Source: Kordiimonadaceae bacterium UBA4441 (GTDB taxonomy: Bacteria > Pseudomonadota > Alphaproteobacteria > Sphingomonadales > Emcibacteraceae). Taken from it: 10,346 bases of DNA. Made by a program: the position numbers and the translations under genes. Positions 1 through 6,556 of the stretch are shown piece by piece. The first letter of the stretch is position 1. Each line of letters opens with the position of its first letter. Below the pieces are notes generated by a model that was given only the letters and a program-made list of their open reading frames with translations, was not told the DNA's origin and ran no database searches. Location: positions 1 to 10,346 of the forward strand of contig DGPL01000046.1 of the NCBI GenBank assembly GCA_002390425.1, in the 5' to 3' direction.

Positions 1-23
1 CTCAAATCATTTGATGAAGGACA
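1..23. repeat. Left copy of a 23-bp perfect terminal inverted repeat
   Basis: Bases 1-23 are the exact reverse complement of bases 10324-10346, and the match stops abruptly at base 24 (c here, a in the reverse complement of the right end). Bases 2-14 form a palindrome, TCAAAT-C-ATTTGA, with one central base. Read outward from the window, each copy begins TGTCC, and a TG start is common at insertion-sequence ends. Two ends matching over 23 bases by chance is very unlikely. The repeat itself is directly seen; whether it is an element end, a dispersed repeat, or the place where an assembly stopped cannot be decided from this window. Confidence 0.85.
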
Positions 24-151
24 CTCTTCAATATGGTTTTTTCAATCTATAATATAATTATGCTCACGATGATTTCACAAAAGTGTATATTGATCTAAAA
101 ATACGAAAATGATAGCTTCTGCTTATAAGAAAATTAAACAATAACGAAATC

Positions 152-169
152 CGCTGTATTACTATAGCG
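152..169 (+). other. Short hairpin in the leader of the M1 peptidase gene
   Basis: CGCTGTA (152-158) can pair with TATAGCG (163-169) around a TTAC loop, giving seven pairs including one G-T. It lies about 50 bases before the start codon and has no T-run after it on the + strand, so it is not an intrinsic terminator for that strand. It may be a leader hairpin or a chance feature of AT-rich DNA. The rest of the 219 bases before the gene holds no complete gene and no promoter I would defend. TATAAT-like hexamers at 48-58 have no good -35 partner. Confidence 0.25.
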
Positions 170-219
170 TAAAAAGATAAATAAGGGTACATCGTTAATT
201 AATGAGGTCGATTTTTTAA

Positions 220-2778
220 ATGAAAAAAATACTCTTGCTCACAGCTTTTCTTGTTGTTTTTACCCCAGTTTCGTTTTTATCTGCAGCGTCTAATGATCCT
301 TTACCTGTCGAGAATGGAGTATCTTGGGAACTTGCAAGTTACCGCAAAGAAAATATTTCTAACATAAACTATGATATTGATCTTGAAATTTATGAAATGC
401 CGAATGTACCGATTACGGCAACGTCAGTCATTAATTTTGACCTTAAGCGAAAAACACAAGACCTACAGATTGATTTTAAAGAGAAAAGATCACAATTGTC
501 CCGGCTATGGGTGAACGGTAAGAAACGGCAAATCAATTTTAAAAATGAACATATTATCATTAACAAAAAGAACCTTATTGTAGGTTCAAATACTATTAAA
601 ATTGAATATTTTGCTGGGAACGGGGCTTTAAACAGAACGCCTAGTTTTATGTATACTCTTTTTGTACCAGATAGAATGCGCACAAGCTTTCCAAGCTTTG
701 ATCAGCCTAATTTAAAGGCAACCTTTGATTTGAAATTAACAATCCCTGAAATATGGGAAACCATTTCGAGCGCACCCATAAAGCGCGAGCGTATCAGACG
801 AAAAAAGAAACGCGTCGAATTTGAAACATCAGATTTAATGAGCACTTATCTGTTTTCATTTGTGGCCGGACGATTCATTAAAGTGACCAAAAAAATTGAT
901 GATGTTGAGCTAACAATGCTCCACCGCGAGCCAGACAAAGAAAAAGTTAAGAGAAACGAGGATGAAATTTTCCGCCTTCATAAGGCGTCTCTTGATTATA
1001 TGGAAGAATATACCGGTATAAAGCAGCCCTTTAAAAAGTTTGGCTTTGCGTTGATACCCAGTTTTCAATTCGGCGGCATGGAACATGTTGGTGCCATTCA
1101 ATATCAGGCAAATACATTGATGCTTGAAAAGAACCCCTCACCTAATGAGCTTTTGGGTCGTGCGGCACTAATTGGCCATGAAACAGCGCATATGTGGTTT
1201 GGCGATCTTGTAACAATGGATTGGTTTAATGATGTGTGGACAAAAGAAGTGTTTGCAAACTTTTTTGCCGCGAAATTGGTTAATCCAAGTTTTCCAGAAA
1301 TTGATCATCAGCTTAGATCACATTTAAGGCTCCACCCAAGTGCTTATGCGGTTGACCGCACCGAAGGGCCAAATCCTATCAGACAGGAGCTTCCTAATCT
1401 GAATGAGGCTGGAACATTATATGGTGGTATTATTTACAACAAAGCGCCAATTATGATGCAGCAATTGGAAATACTTCTGGGTGAAGAAAAGTTCCGTGAA
1501 GGTATCCGTGAATATTTAAATGCATTTGCGTTTGATAATGCCACCTGGACCGATCTAATCGCAATTCTTGATAAGCGCACTGATGTAGATCTTAATAACT
1601 GGAGTGAGGTATGGGTAAATACACCAGGACGCCCAACATTTACTGTAAATAATAATGCTGAATTAGATCAAATTTATCCTGCAAATCAATCGAGAAAATG
1701 GCCACAAAAATTTGCCTTTAAAAAAGGCGCGGCACCATATGAAATTTCCTTTATGACAGATTCAATTGCTCTGGATCAATTTGGCAACAGTGCAAATGAT
1801 AATCTGTTATTTAATTCTGATGGTCTTGGTTATGGCCTTTTCCCAATTGAAAAAAATTATATTAGATATAATTGGGATACCCTTTCCCCGCTTGAGCGTG
1901 CGGCAGGCTTTGTTAGCCTTTATGAGCAGCTGTTAGAAGGAAATGGCACCATAACGCCTAATGAATATCTAAACTTAATTATTTGGGCTATGGAACGCGA
2001 AGATAATCCATTGATTATCAATCATCTTTTGCGACAAATGGTTTCAATCTTTTGGTCATTACTTAATCAAGAACAAAGACTTGAGATTGTCGCCTCACTG
2101 GAAAATGCGTTATGGGTACAGGTTACTAACCTATCCGTTGATACCGGTAATAAACGTGCTTTTTTTAGAAGTTATGCCAATATTGCGTTAACAGAAGATG
2201 GCATTTCAAATACGAGGAAAGTTTGGGATAATTCGCTTGAGATCGATAACCTAAACTTAGCGACAAGAGATTATACAAATCTTGCTGCTATTCTTGCGAT
2301 AAAAATTCCTGATCAAGCGGAAGAAATTGTTGAAGCCCAAACGCCGCGCGTAAATGGTCTTGATAATCAGAGAAGATTTGAATTTATAAAATATTCATTG
2401 TCAGATAGGCAAAAAACGCGTGATGATTTTTTTGATGCACTTTTAAGTGAAAGAAATCGCCATACAGAAGCATGGGTGTTAAGCGGGCTTAATTATCTTC
2501 ATCATCCTTTACGTGCAGAACAATCCGAAAAATATATCCAGGATAGTTTGGAAATATTGCAAGAAATACAAATGACCGGTGATATCTTTTTCCCTGGACG
2601 CTGGCTTTCGGCAACCCTTAGATATTATCAAAACGATAGTGCGGTTGAAACGGTGCGTAATTTTTTAAATGATCGCCCTGATTATAATAAACAGCTTAAA
2701 ATGAAAATATTGCAAGAAGCGGATGATTTATTCCGTGCCAATAAGATTTTAAAACAAACCACTAGTGCATCCAATTAG
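220..2778 (+). CDS. Secreted M1-family zinc aminopeptidase
   Basis: Zinc metallopeptidase of the M1 (aminopeptidase N / leukotriene A4 hydrolase) family, expected to remove N-terminal residues from peptides outside the cytoplasm. Residues 1-23 form a Sec signal peptide (KK, then a hydrophobic core, then SAA before S24). The zinc site is HETAH at 320-324, followed after 18 residues by E343, the standard HExxH-x18-E spacing. The exopeptidase motif is GGMEH at 285-289 in place of GAMEN, a variant known in bacterial M1 branches. Y406 (IIYNKAP) fits the transition-state tyrosine. The N-terminal beta domain covers roughly 35-225, the catalytic domain 230-480, and a helical C-terminal domain runs to 852, a full-length architecture. 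A GAGG about 12 bases upstream supports the ATG at 220. The following gene is 125 bp away and need not be co-transcribed. Substrate specificity is unknown. Confidence 0.93.
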   Translation: MKKILLLTAFLVVFTPVSFLSAASNDPLPVENGVSWELASYRKENISNINYDIDLEIYEMPNVPITATSVINFDLKRKTQDLQIDFKEKRSQLSRLWVNGKKRQINFKNEHIIINKKNLIVGSNTIKIEYFAGNGALNRTPSFMYTLFVPDRMRTSFPSFDQPNLKATFDLKLTIPEIWETISSAPIKRERIRRKKKRVEFETSDLMSTYLFSFVAGRFIKVTKKIDDVELTMLHREPDKEKVKRNEDEIFRLHKASLDYMEEYTGIKQPFKKFGFALIPSFQFGGMEHVGAIQYQANTLMLEKNPSPNELLGRAALIGHETAHMWFGDLVTMDWFNDVWTKEVFANFFAAKLVNPSFPEIDHQLRSHLRLHPSAYAVDRTEGPNPIRQELPNLNEAGTLYGGIIYNKAPIMMQQLEILLGEEKFREGIREYLNAFAFDNATWTDLIAILDKRTDVDLNNWSEVWVNTPGRPTFTVNNNAELDQIYPANQSRKWPQKFAFKKGAAPYEISFMTDSIALDQFGNSANDNLLFNSDGLGYGLFPIEKNYIRYNWDTLSPLERAAGFVSLYEQLLEGNGTITPNEYLNLIIWAMEREDNPLIINHLLRQMVSIFWSLLNQEQRLEIVASLENALWVQVTNLSVDTGNKRAFFRSYANIALTEDGISNTRKVWDNSLEIDNLNLATRDYTNLAAILAIKIPDQAEEIVEAQTPRVNGLDNQRRFEFIKYSLSDRQKTRDDFFDALLSERNRHTEAWVLSGLNYLHHPLRAEQSEKYIQDSLEILQEIQMTGDIFFPGRWLSATLRYYQNDSAVETVRNFLNDRPDYNKQLKMKILQEADDLFRANKILKQTTSASN

Positions 2779-2800
2779 TTAATAATTTAATATTATATCA

Positions 2801-2883
2801 GCTGATGATAATGGCGTTAACGGTATTCTCAGTGATATGATTTTAACCTTTACAGGTGGGGTTCAATGCTCTAAATCATCAGC
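2801..2883. repeat. 9-bp inverted repeat with a long loop between two genes
   Basis: GCTGATGAT (2801-2809) is exactly complementary to ATCATCAGC (2875-2883), separated by 65 bases. A T-run (TATTTTTT) follows directly, and then comes the ribosome binding site of the DUF3817 gene. As RNA it could act as an imperfect terminator for the peptidase transcript or as a leader structure for the next gene. The long loop makes both weak proposals. I see no small ORF in this 125-bp gap. Confidence 0.3.
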
Positions 2884-2903
2884 ATATTTTTTAAGGAATT
2901 TTT

Positions 2904-3236
2904 ATGCTTGGTAATTTAATTGACCCGCTCTATCGCTTTCGTATGTTAGCCCTCGTTGAGGGTGTTTCTTATCTTTTGATTTTATTTGTAACGATGCCGA
3001 TGAAATATTACATGGGCATTGGTATTTTGAATAAAATAGTTGGTTGGGGCCATGGTATTCTTTTCGTGATATATATAATTCTCGCCTTTGAAATATTAAT
3101 CAGACGGCGTATTAATTTTTGGCAATTTTTGTGGGTTCTTATTGCATCTATTATCCCATTTGGCACATTCTTCAACGAGAAAATGTTAAAAGAACAACAG
3201 CAATTACATTCAGCAAAACAATTACTTAGCGATTAA
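2904..3236 (+). CDS. DUF3817 small integral membrane protein
   Basis: A 110-residue inner-membrane protein of the DUF3817 family, whose biochemical role is not known. Three hydrophobic segments are visible at about residues 14-31, 45-65 and 73-90. The family's conserved points can be read: RFRMLALVEG near the N-terminus with E19-G20, MPMKYY after the first helix, the H50-G51 pair inside the second, and IIPFGTF (84-89 region) closing the third. A short charged tail rich in K, E and Q follows and probably lies in the cytoplasm. The start is well fixed by AAGGA at 2893-2897, six bases before the ATG. The last 11 bases overlap the convergent DUF1272 gene. The length is normal for the family, and nothing shows a link to the peptidase upstream. 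Confidence 0.88.
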   Translation: MLGNLIDPLYRFRMLALVEGVSYLLILFVTMPMKYYMGIGILNKIVGWGHGILFVIYIILAFEILIRRRINFWQFLWVLIASIIPFGTFFNEKMLKEQQQLHSAKQLLSD

Positions 3237-3450
3237 CCCGCTTTGTTGATGGTGGATATTTTTCAAGTAAATTGGCGGGCCTTATGGGACGTTTTGTAAA
3301 GTTTCCACCGCAATTTGGGCATTTTCCTTTATAATGATGATCGACGCAATTTTCGCAAAATGTGCATTCAAATGTACAGATCATTGCGTCACTTGCATCA
3401 AAAGGAAGATCCTTATCACAATGTTCACAGTTGGGGCGTAATTCCATCAT
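3226..3450 (-). CDS. DUF1272 cysteine-rich (zinc-ribbon-like) protein
   Basis: A 74-residue protein of the DUF1272 family, function unknown. Eight cysteines form four CxxC-type pairs: C8/C11 (CEHC), C25/C29, C32/C35 (CENC) and C44/C47 (CPNC). This arrangement would bind one or two zinc ions in a ribbon or RING-like fold. The family signatures ELRPNCE at the start and CPNCGG followed by RPIRPAN are plain. No signal peptide or membrane segment is present, so it should be cytoplasmic. The ATG at 3450 is chosen because AGGAG (complement of 3459-3463) lies eight bases upstream; a second ATG follows at once. It is divergent from the TetR-type regulator, sharing a 124-bp intergenic region, and its 3' end overlaps the DUF3817 gene tail to tail. 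Regulation by the neighbouring regulator is possible but only inferred. Confidence 0.9.
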   Translation of the reverse strand: MMELRPNCEHCDKDLPFDASDAMICTFECTFCENCVDHHYKGKCPNCGGNFTKRPIRPANLLEKYPPSTKRVNR

Positions 3451-3525
3451 TATTTGTTCTCCTAATGGATGAATATTTATTTTACCTCTAAAATATATTA
3501 CACTGTCGCATTATGCTTGCTGAAA

Positions 3526-3547
3526 ATCAAAAATATTATATTTTGAT
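3526..3547. promoter_or_regulatory. Candidate operator: AT-rich inverted repeat before the TetR-type gene
   Basis: ATCAAAA (3526-3532) and TTTTGAT (3541-3547) are perfect inverted 7-mers around an 8-base spacer made only of A and T. The site lies 28 bases before the regulator's ATG, in the intergenic region shared with the divergent DUF1272 gene. TetR-family repressors commonly bind palindromes next to their own gene, so position and symmetry fit an autoregulatory operator. Its low complexity means chance is a real alternative. Confidence 0.4.
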
Positions 3548-3574
3548 AGCAGATTTAAGATTTTGGGACTTGCT

Positions 3575-4159
3575 ATGAAAGACAATGTAATTCAATTAAA
3601 TTCTTCAGAAAAAAACTTTACCGATACGATTGAAGATTTTCCCAATCGAGATTGGATTGAAGCCGGTATTAAAATTCTTCGTGAAAAGAGTGTTGAGGCT
3701 CTGACAAGTAAATCAATTTCAGAAGAAATTAAGAAGGAAGAAAAAGAGTTCAGTCGCCTTTATAATGGTATGGAGAGCTATATGGAGGCGCTTCTTGACT
3801 ATTGGTATGAGAAAGAAACCCTTAAATATATTGATATGCTTGATGAGATGACGGGCGACGCTGCAGATTTGGTGCTAGCCATGACAGAAATTATCCACAA
3901 CATCGATAAGTCCGATGAAATAGCCATCCGTAATATGGCATTAAAGTGCCCGAATGCACACGCTGCGCTTGCCCGTGTGGATAGAACGCGCCTTGATGTA
4001 GCCATCGGCCTTTTTAAAGAGATGGGTTTTTCCGAAAAGGAAAGCGAAATCAGATCAAAAATATTCTATACATCGGAAATCGGCACGGAATATACATCCA
4101 TTTCATCGTCACTAGAGCAGAAAATAGCCAGAACAAAGCTGTTGATGGTCCGAGATTAG
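3575..4159 (+). CDS. TetR-family transcriptional regulator with divergent HTH
   Basis: A TetR/AcrR-like protein of 194 residues. The family pattern is recognisable at the N-terminus: WIEAGIKIL (27-35) as first helix, ISEEI (48-52) as second, and MEALLDYW (70-77) opening the ligand-domain linker. The C-terminal segment from about residue 80 is helical and matches the ligand-binding half of TetR proteins, including a CPNAHAALARVDRTR stretch. What is odd is the recognition helix. Where relatives have a G-T/S-F-Y-W-H-F type sequence, this protein has KKEEKEFSRLY (53-63), so the conserved glycine and the Y-x-H-F residues are missing. DNA specificity may therefore differ, or binding may be weak. 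ATG at 3575 is preferred over the in-frame TTG at 3563 because GGGA lies six bases before it. It converges with the next gene across 13 bp. Regulated genes and ligand are unknown. Confidence 0.8.
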   Translation: MKDNVIQLNSSEKNFTDTIEDFPNRDWIEAGIKILREKSVEALTSKSISEEIKKEEKEFSRLYNGMESYMEALLDYWYEKETLKYIDMLDEMTGDAADLVLAMTEIIHNIDKSDEIAIRNMALKCPNAHAALARVDRTRLDVAIGLFKEMGFSEKESEIRSKIFYTSEIGTEYTSISSSLEQKIARTKLLMVRD

Positions 4160-4173
4160 GCGCTTTACCGCCT
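4158..4173. terminator. Small hairpin between convergent genes, possible weak bidirectional terminator
   Basis: AGGCG (4158-4162) and CGCCT (4169-4173) can pair around a six-base loop. The hairpin starts within the stop codon of the TetR-type gene and ends on the stop codon of the opposite-strand gene. TTATTT follows on the + strand. Five pairs and a poor T-run make it weak, but its position exactly between two convergent genes is what a shared terminator would need. Confidence 0.35.
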
Positions 4174-4814
4174 TATTTAATGTTGAAATCCCTAAGAAAG
4201 TCTGCAAGACGCATTTCTTCGATAATGTCATCGTTGCCGTTATTAAAACGACGCCTTGCAATGGTATAAGGCAGCGTGTTATTGGCAATTCTATCCACAA
4301 GCAATAACCATTCCCCTTTTTTCGCGACACGTGTGTCTGGGTCAACGATGATGTCTTCTCGTTTGTAATTAACGATTGGGAAAATTTGTTGGCGTAAACT
4401 TGTTGCTAAATAAGGGATATAAGATACATCCATCCGGGTTGATTTTTCATCAAAACAGTTGATAAATGCAAGCTTAGGTGTATCGGACGCATTGTTATTG
4501 CGCCTTGCGATGATGAAATATTCATATTCTTCGCCGATAAGCATGTCATTATTGGATGCAAAGACACGGAAGCTCTCATTGCCACCCTTAAAGCTTTCTG
4601 TGACTTCAATATCAAGGATTTGTCCGCAAACGATGTTTTTATTGTCTTCATCGTAGTCATATCTGACTTCTTCGCTGCCGACGATCTTGCCACGCACCAC
4701 CTTAGACGCGGTATTTAACATGCGATTATAGGTATTGCTTTGGGCAAATGATGTATTTGTCCATGATAATATTATAATAATTAATGATGATGATAATAAA
4801 TAGTTTAATTTCAT
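4173..4814 (-). CDS. Secreted protein of unknown function, possible TIMP/netrin-like fold
   Basis: I do not recognise this 213-residue protein with certainty. Residues 1-24 are a Sec signal peptide (KLNY, long hydrophobic run, then SFA before Q25), so the mature protein is exported. The mature part has two cysteines, C63 and C120, which could form a disulfide. The segment from about 38 to 105 reads as alternating beta strands: VVRGKIVGSEEV, then C63-GQILDIEVTESFKGG, then FRVF and a GEEYEYFIIA strand. This order, a secreted V-x-G-x-I start followed by V-T-E-x-F-K-G and G-x-x-Y-x-x-F, resembles bacterial proteins with an OB-like TIMP/netrin domain. That is a pattern impression, not a proven match. 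It starts 30 bp after the oxidoreductase gene on the same strand, so it is probably last in that operon. Its Shine-Dalgarno is poor (GAAG far upstream), consistent with low or coupled translation. Confidence 0.7.
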   Translation of the reverse strand: MKLNYLLSSSLIIIILSWTNTSFAQSNTYNRMLNTASKVVRGKIVGSEEVRYDYDEDNKNIVCGQILDIEVTESFKGGNESFRVFASNNDMLIGEEYEYFIIARRNNNASDTPKLAFINCFDEKSTRMDVSYIPYLATSLRQQIFPIVNYKREDIIVDPDTRVAKKGEWLLLVDRIANNTLPYTIARRRFNNGNDDIIEEMRLADFLRDFNIK

Positions 4815-4844
4815 GATTTTACGATGGTTACTTCATTTAATAGA

Positions 4845-5798
4845 TTAAATAATCTTCATATCTTCTTCAGCGACAAATGCCATCGCATGACAAAGCGCGA
4901 CCGAAATCCAATGTCCTTCTAGATTAATGTCCTCTTTTATCGCAGTAAAGAAGTATTTTTGCTGCTCAAGAATTGATTTATCATATTCCTGATCGGAAAA
5001 ACGGATGATATACCCATTATTATTGATGGTATTGTTCTCATTGATGGTAATGACACCGCTTTTTGACTCAATTCTGCGAATAGGTTTATTATTTGGATCA
5101 ATTTTGGGGCCAAAACCGCTTTCAAAATTAAAAATCGACCCATCCGAGAATTTCATGGTCATTTTTGTGTTGTTGATGGTTGGAATATCGTCAAATTGAC
5201 GTTCCCCGACCGTATCAATGTCGGTAACTTCAGCGTCACACATCTGGTTCATCACATCGATATAATGAATGCCACAATCCACAAGTGGCGAAAGACCGGC
5301 GTCTAAGATATCCTGATGAAGCTGCCATTCTTCGCCCGTGCTATGTTGATTGCAATTTGCGGTAAAGGTTATTGGTGGTACTTGCGCACGGGCCAGTTCG
5401 ATAAACTTCTTCCATATAGCATCATGCCGAAGAATTAAGCCAACCACCAACTTTTTACCAGTTTCACGCGCCTTTGCTATGGTATAGCCCGCTTCCCGTC
5501 GCGTTAAACCAAGCGGTTTTTCAACGAATACATCGGCACCTGCCTCCATCGCGAGGCTTGAATATAGGGCGTGAGTATCCGTATAGCTACTGATGATGAC
5601 AGCGTCTGGTTTTTCTTCGGCGAGTGCTGCCTTATAATCGTTATAAAGGCGCGCATTTGGAAATTCCGCCGTTACATGGGGCCATTTCTCGAAATTACGC
5701 GCGACAAGGCCGCAAATTTCAACATCCGGGAATGTGGCGGCTGCTTTTGCGTGAGCGAAGCCCATGCGGCCTACCCCGGCGATTAATACACGTATCAT
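4845..5798 (-). CDS. Gfo/Idh/MocA-family NAD(P)-dependent oxidoreductase
   Basis: A cytoplasmic dehydrogenase of the Gfo/Idh/MocA family, which oxidises or reduces sugars, inositols and related compounds with NAD(P). The N-terminal Rossmann fold shows G8-x-G10-x-x-G13 (IAGVGRMG) and the family's E93-K94-P95 motif (FVEKPLG), whose lysine is catalytic. The C-terminal beta-sheet domain has D174-C-G-I-H178-x-x-D181, the D-x-x-x-H pair that positions substrate. R124 in LILRHD also fits the family. At 317 residues it is near the usual 330-390, with a short C-terminus. There is no signal peptide. AAGGA at 5811-5815 (complement) overlaps the stop codon of the lectin-like gene and lies 12 bases before the ATG, so translation is likely coupled. 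It sits between two secreted proteins, which gives no clear clue to substrate. Specificity cannot be read from the sequence. Confidence 0.92.
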   Translation of the reverse strand: MIRVLIAGVGRMGFAHAKAAATFPDVEICGLVARNFEKWPHVTAEFPNARLYNDYKAALAEEKPDAVIISSYTDTHALYSSLAMEAGADVFVEKPLGLTRREAGYTIAKARETGKKLVVGLILRHDAIWKKFIELARAQVPPITFTANCNQHSTGEEWQLHQDILDAGLSPLVDCGIHYIDVMNQMCDAEVTDIDTVGERQFDDIPTINNTKMTMKFSDGSIFNFESGFGPKIDPNNKPIRRIESKSGVITINENNTINNNGYIIRFSDQEYDKSILEQQKYFFTAIKEDINLEGHWISVALCHAMAFVAEEDMKII

Positions 5799-5813
5799 AC
5801 TAACAAATGGTCC

Positions 5814-6443
5814 TTATTTTGCCGCAAAACAATAAAAATAGCCATTACCGCCCGTTGCGATAAGGTTTTGTTGACTGCATCCGCGTGATGGATGGGCAAA
5901 ATTCCAGGATATTGGGTTAACCCCGCCCCCTTGTCGGTCATGGTGACCCACATTACCGCTGCCGTCTTCGACGCTTGATGTCCAATTGGAACATGTGTTT
6001 TCACTCATCATCCCCATAAGATCACTGCCGGTTAAAATATCATGTTGGTTCGGGCTATCGTCACGGCCATTGATCATCATCCCCATTTCAGAAAGTGAAT
6101 TTTCCTTTGATAATTTATTATTATCTGAATGAAGGTCATCAATATCACGTGCAACCATCACGCCTTTGGCATTATACCAGGGGCCTTGGCCAATGCGGTC
6201 ACGGGCATTAACGCCTCCATCGCCATTGGTTGATAAATAGGCCTTCCAGTCTTTATCACCCTGCCCTGCGGCCGTCGCTAGCGATTTACAAATCATATCA
6301 GCACCCGCTAAACCGCCAAGGTTACCGCCGTCGCCTGAACCTTTTGACGTGATAAAGAAACTCATTGATGTATCCTGCGCCATCGCACTGGTACTCAGCA
6401 GCGCCGCTCCCGCCAACATAAGTATATTTCGCTTAAATCCCAT
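5814..6443 (-). CDS. Secreted lectin-like protein (endostatin/DUF1554-like fold)
   Basis: A 209-residue exported protein. Residues 1-22 are a signal peptide (FKRN, hydrophobic core, AMA before Q23). The mature protein starts with FFITSKGSGDGGNLGGLAGADMIC, G-rich with C52. It then has DWKAYLST, an IGQGPWYNAKGV block (84-95), a Met/Asn-rich middle, and CSNWTS (151-156), and it ends with C189 and GYFYCFAAK (C205). The four cysteines and the order of these blocks match small bacterial proteins annotated as lectins with a C-type-lectin/endostatin or DUF1554-type fold. Ligand binding is inferred, not shown. A longer reading from 6494 is possible, but ATG at 6443 has AGGAG six bases upstream and puts the signal peptide at the true N-terminus, so I chose it. 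It is first in a cluster with the oxidoreductase, only 15 bp apart. Confidence 0.78.
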   Translation of the reverse strand: MGFKRNILMLAGAALLSTSAMAQDTSMSFFITSKGSGDGGNLGGLAGADMICKSLATAAGQGDKDWKAYLSTNGDGGVNARDRIGQGPWYNAKGVMVARDIDDLHSDNNKLSKENSLSEMGMMINGRDDSPNQHDILTGSDLMGMMSENTCSNWTSSVEDGSGNVGHHDRQGGGVNPISWNFAHPSRGCSQQNLIATGGNGYFYCFAAK

Positions 6444-6466
6444 TTTTTGCTCCTTTATTTTTTGTG

Positions 6467-6494
6467 ATAAAATAGATGATAACAAAGTTCTCAA
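6467..6494 (-). promoter_or_regulatory. Candidate promoter of the lectin/oxidoreductase cluster
   Basis: On the - strand, TTGAGA (6489-6494) as -35 and TTTTAT (6467-6472) as -10 are separated by 16 bases. They lie between the terminator of the upstream gene and the AGGAG of the lectin-like gene. The spacing is acceptable but the -10 matches consensus at only four of six positions. An independent promoter is expected here because a strong terminator precedes it. Confidence 0.35.
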
Positions 6495-6502
6495 TTTAAA
6501 GC

Positions 6503-6538
6503 AAAAAAAGCCCCGCCGTTTATTACAGCAGGGCTTTT
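6503..6538 (-). terminator. Rho-independent terminator of the sortilin-type gene
   Basis: Read on the - strand, AAAAGCCCTGC (6538-6528) pairs with GCGGGGCTTTT (6516-6506) over eleven pairs with one G-T, around an 11-base loop. A run of seven T (6509-6503) follows. It begins 18 bases after the stop of the large propeller gene. This is the best terminator in the window and separates that gene from the lectin-like cluster. A weaker T-run on the other side could also let it work on the + strand, but no + strand gene ends here. Confidence 0.92.
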
Positions 6539-6556
6539 GGTCATTCTAATTTAAGT

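Noticed and set aside
3563..3575. TTG start for the TetR-type regulator, four codons before the ATG.
   Set aside because: The ATG has GGGA six bases upstream, while the TTG has no clear ribosome site.
6443..6494. An upstream in-frame start that would lengthen the lectin-like protein by 17 residues.
   Set aside because: It has no good ribosome site, would put charged residues before the signal peptide, and overlaps the likely promoter; the internal ATG has AGGAG at ideal spacing.
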